Below are positions 63,481 to 64,000 of a stretch of DNA of 64,000 nucleotides, one piece after another. Origin of the DNA: Haliotis asinina (taxonomy: Eukaryota > Mollusca > Gastropoda > Lepetellida > Haliotidae); the NCBI RefSeq assembly GCF_037392515.1, contig NC_090290.1, forward strand, positions 24,635,753 through 24,699,752. The letters run 5' to 3'. The notes below the pieces were generated by a model that worked only from the letters and a program-made list of their open reading frames with translations, ran no database searches and was not told the DNA's origin. The position numbers and the translations under genes were made by a program. Numbering within the stretch: the first letter of the stretch is position 1; each line of letters starts with the position of its first letter.

Positions 63481-64000
63481 ATTATCCCCCGGCATGTTGT
63501 TTACATGGGTTGTTTCATTCCATGTTATTTTGTTTCATTGTTCATTGGATTGGTTTATAGATAAAGCTACTCTGTTTTTGAGTTTTGGTTTGACAGGTTC
63601 TTTGCCTTTTCCTGTTTGCTTTTACACTTTAAATAGATTAGTTAATTTGATGATTGCTTGGTAGTAGTTTCGTTTGTTGGTCTTTATGCATTGGTTTCTG
63701 TGCATTTTTGTTTTGCATTTTTATGCTTGGTTGTTGTTTGTTTGACGGCTTCATAAAGTTTCGTCCAAGGTTTCAAAGTAGCCTGTTGATTTTTAGATCA
63801 TGTTCTTTTTGTTTGGGTTGGGTTAGACTTTCCTCTTTTTTGTCAGTTTTGTCTGTTTATTTGTTAATGTTCAGTGTTCGGTTTCGTGCGCTCCCTTCCT
63901 TGCTTGCTTTAATTTTTGTTGTTAGTTTGTGTTTGTTTTTTAAATTGTTTTCTCTTTGGATTTGTTTGCATTTGTTTCAACTGGATCAGTGTGCTTGATT
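63481..64000. other. T/G-rich sequence to the window end, nothing recognised
   Basis: It continues the T-skewed domain. The frame at 63654-63998 is open because A is rare, is hydrophobic, and has no motif I recognise. Confidence 0.55.

Overview
This is eukaryotic nuclear DNA with no prokaryotic hallmarks. The best clue to its origin is at 7139-7212. There a short segment reads ACAGACCGCC..GGAATATTGCTG..GCGGAGTAAAACTAAA and ends in an (ACTC)n tail. From memory this is the 3' end of a SINE-like repeat very common in gastropod mollusc genomes, abalone (Haliotis) in particular. A gastropod is therefore my best guess, at moderate confidence, and I could not run a search.

Layout. (1) 1-7138: A+T-rich, low-copy flank. 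It holds no convincing complete gene, one weak candidate pair of coding exons (2908-3249), one old duplicated block (583-815 / 1069-1335) and a small diverged tandem duplication (5872-6053). (2) 7139-7212: the SINE-like end, followed directly by a 103-bp tandem repeat (7241-7672). (3) About 7680-60572: a 53-kb macrosatellite. Its repeating unit is a T/G-rich linker (marked by the anchor TTTCACTGATCAT), a (CT)n and (GT)n tract, more T/G-rich linker, a pyrimidine-rich array of 50/51-bp monomers, and then the next linker. I located 31 anchors. (4) 60573-60800: an A-rich segment where strand composition flips. (5) 60801-64000: non-repetitive but strikingly T/G-rich sequence with one AT/GT microsatellite.

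The satellite has a young core (8.4-44.7 kb) and older, more diverged edges (7.7-8.4 and 44.7-60.6 kb). In the core every linker contains a module of exactly 353 bp (called K1), preceded by a (CG)n/(TG)n/(TGCG)n tract. The pyrimidine arrays fall into discrete length classes: a=759 bp, b=1124, c=about 1225, d=1626, e=1773. Reading left to right, the arrays of units 1-17 run a, (4062), a b a b a b c a d e d e d c, (about 1021). This gives a 3.5-kb higher-order repeat (a+b, three copies), a 5.0-kb higher-order repeat (d+e, two and a half copies), and inside the 4062-bp array a 517/617-bp block repeated as a 1651-bp super-block. Copies differ almost only in microsatellite length. Amplification therefore looks very recent and multi-level, as in centromeric alpha-satellite, although no centromere function can be read from the sequence.

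No gene in the window works with another. The hundreds of long open frames in 7.7-60.6 kb are a by-product of the lack of A on the plus strand, which removes stop codons. The notable biology is the satellite itself: its nested structure, the founder deletion that created the 353-bp module, core-to-edge sequence patches, and the dense regular spacing of G-quadruplex/i-motif and Z-DNA-prone sequence.
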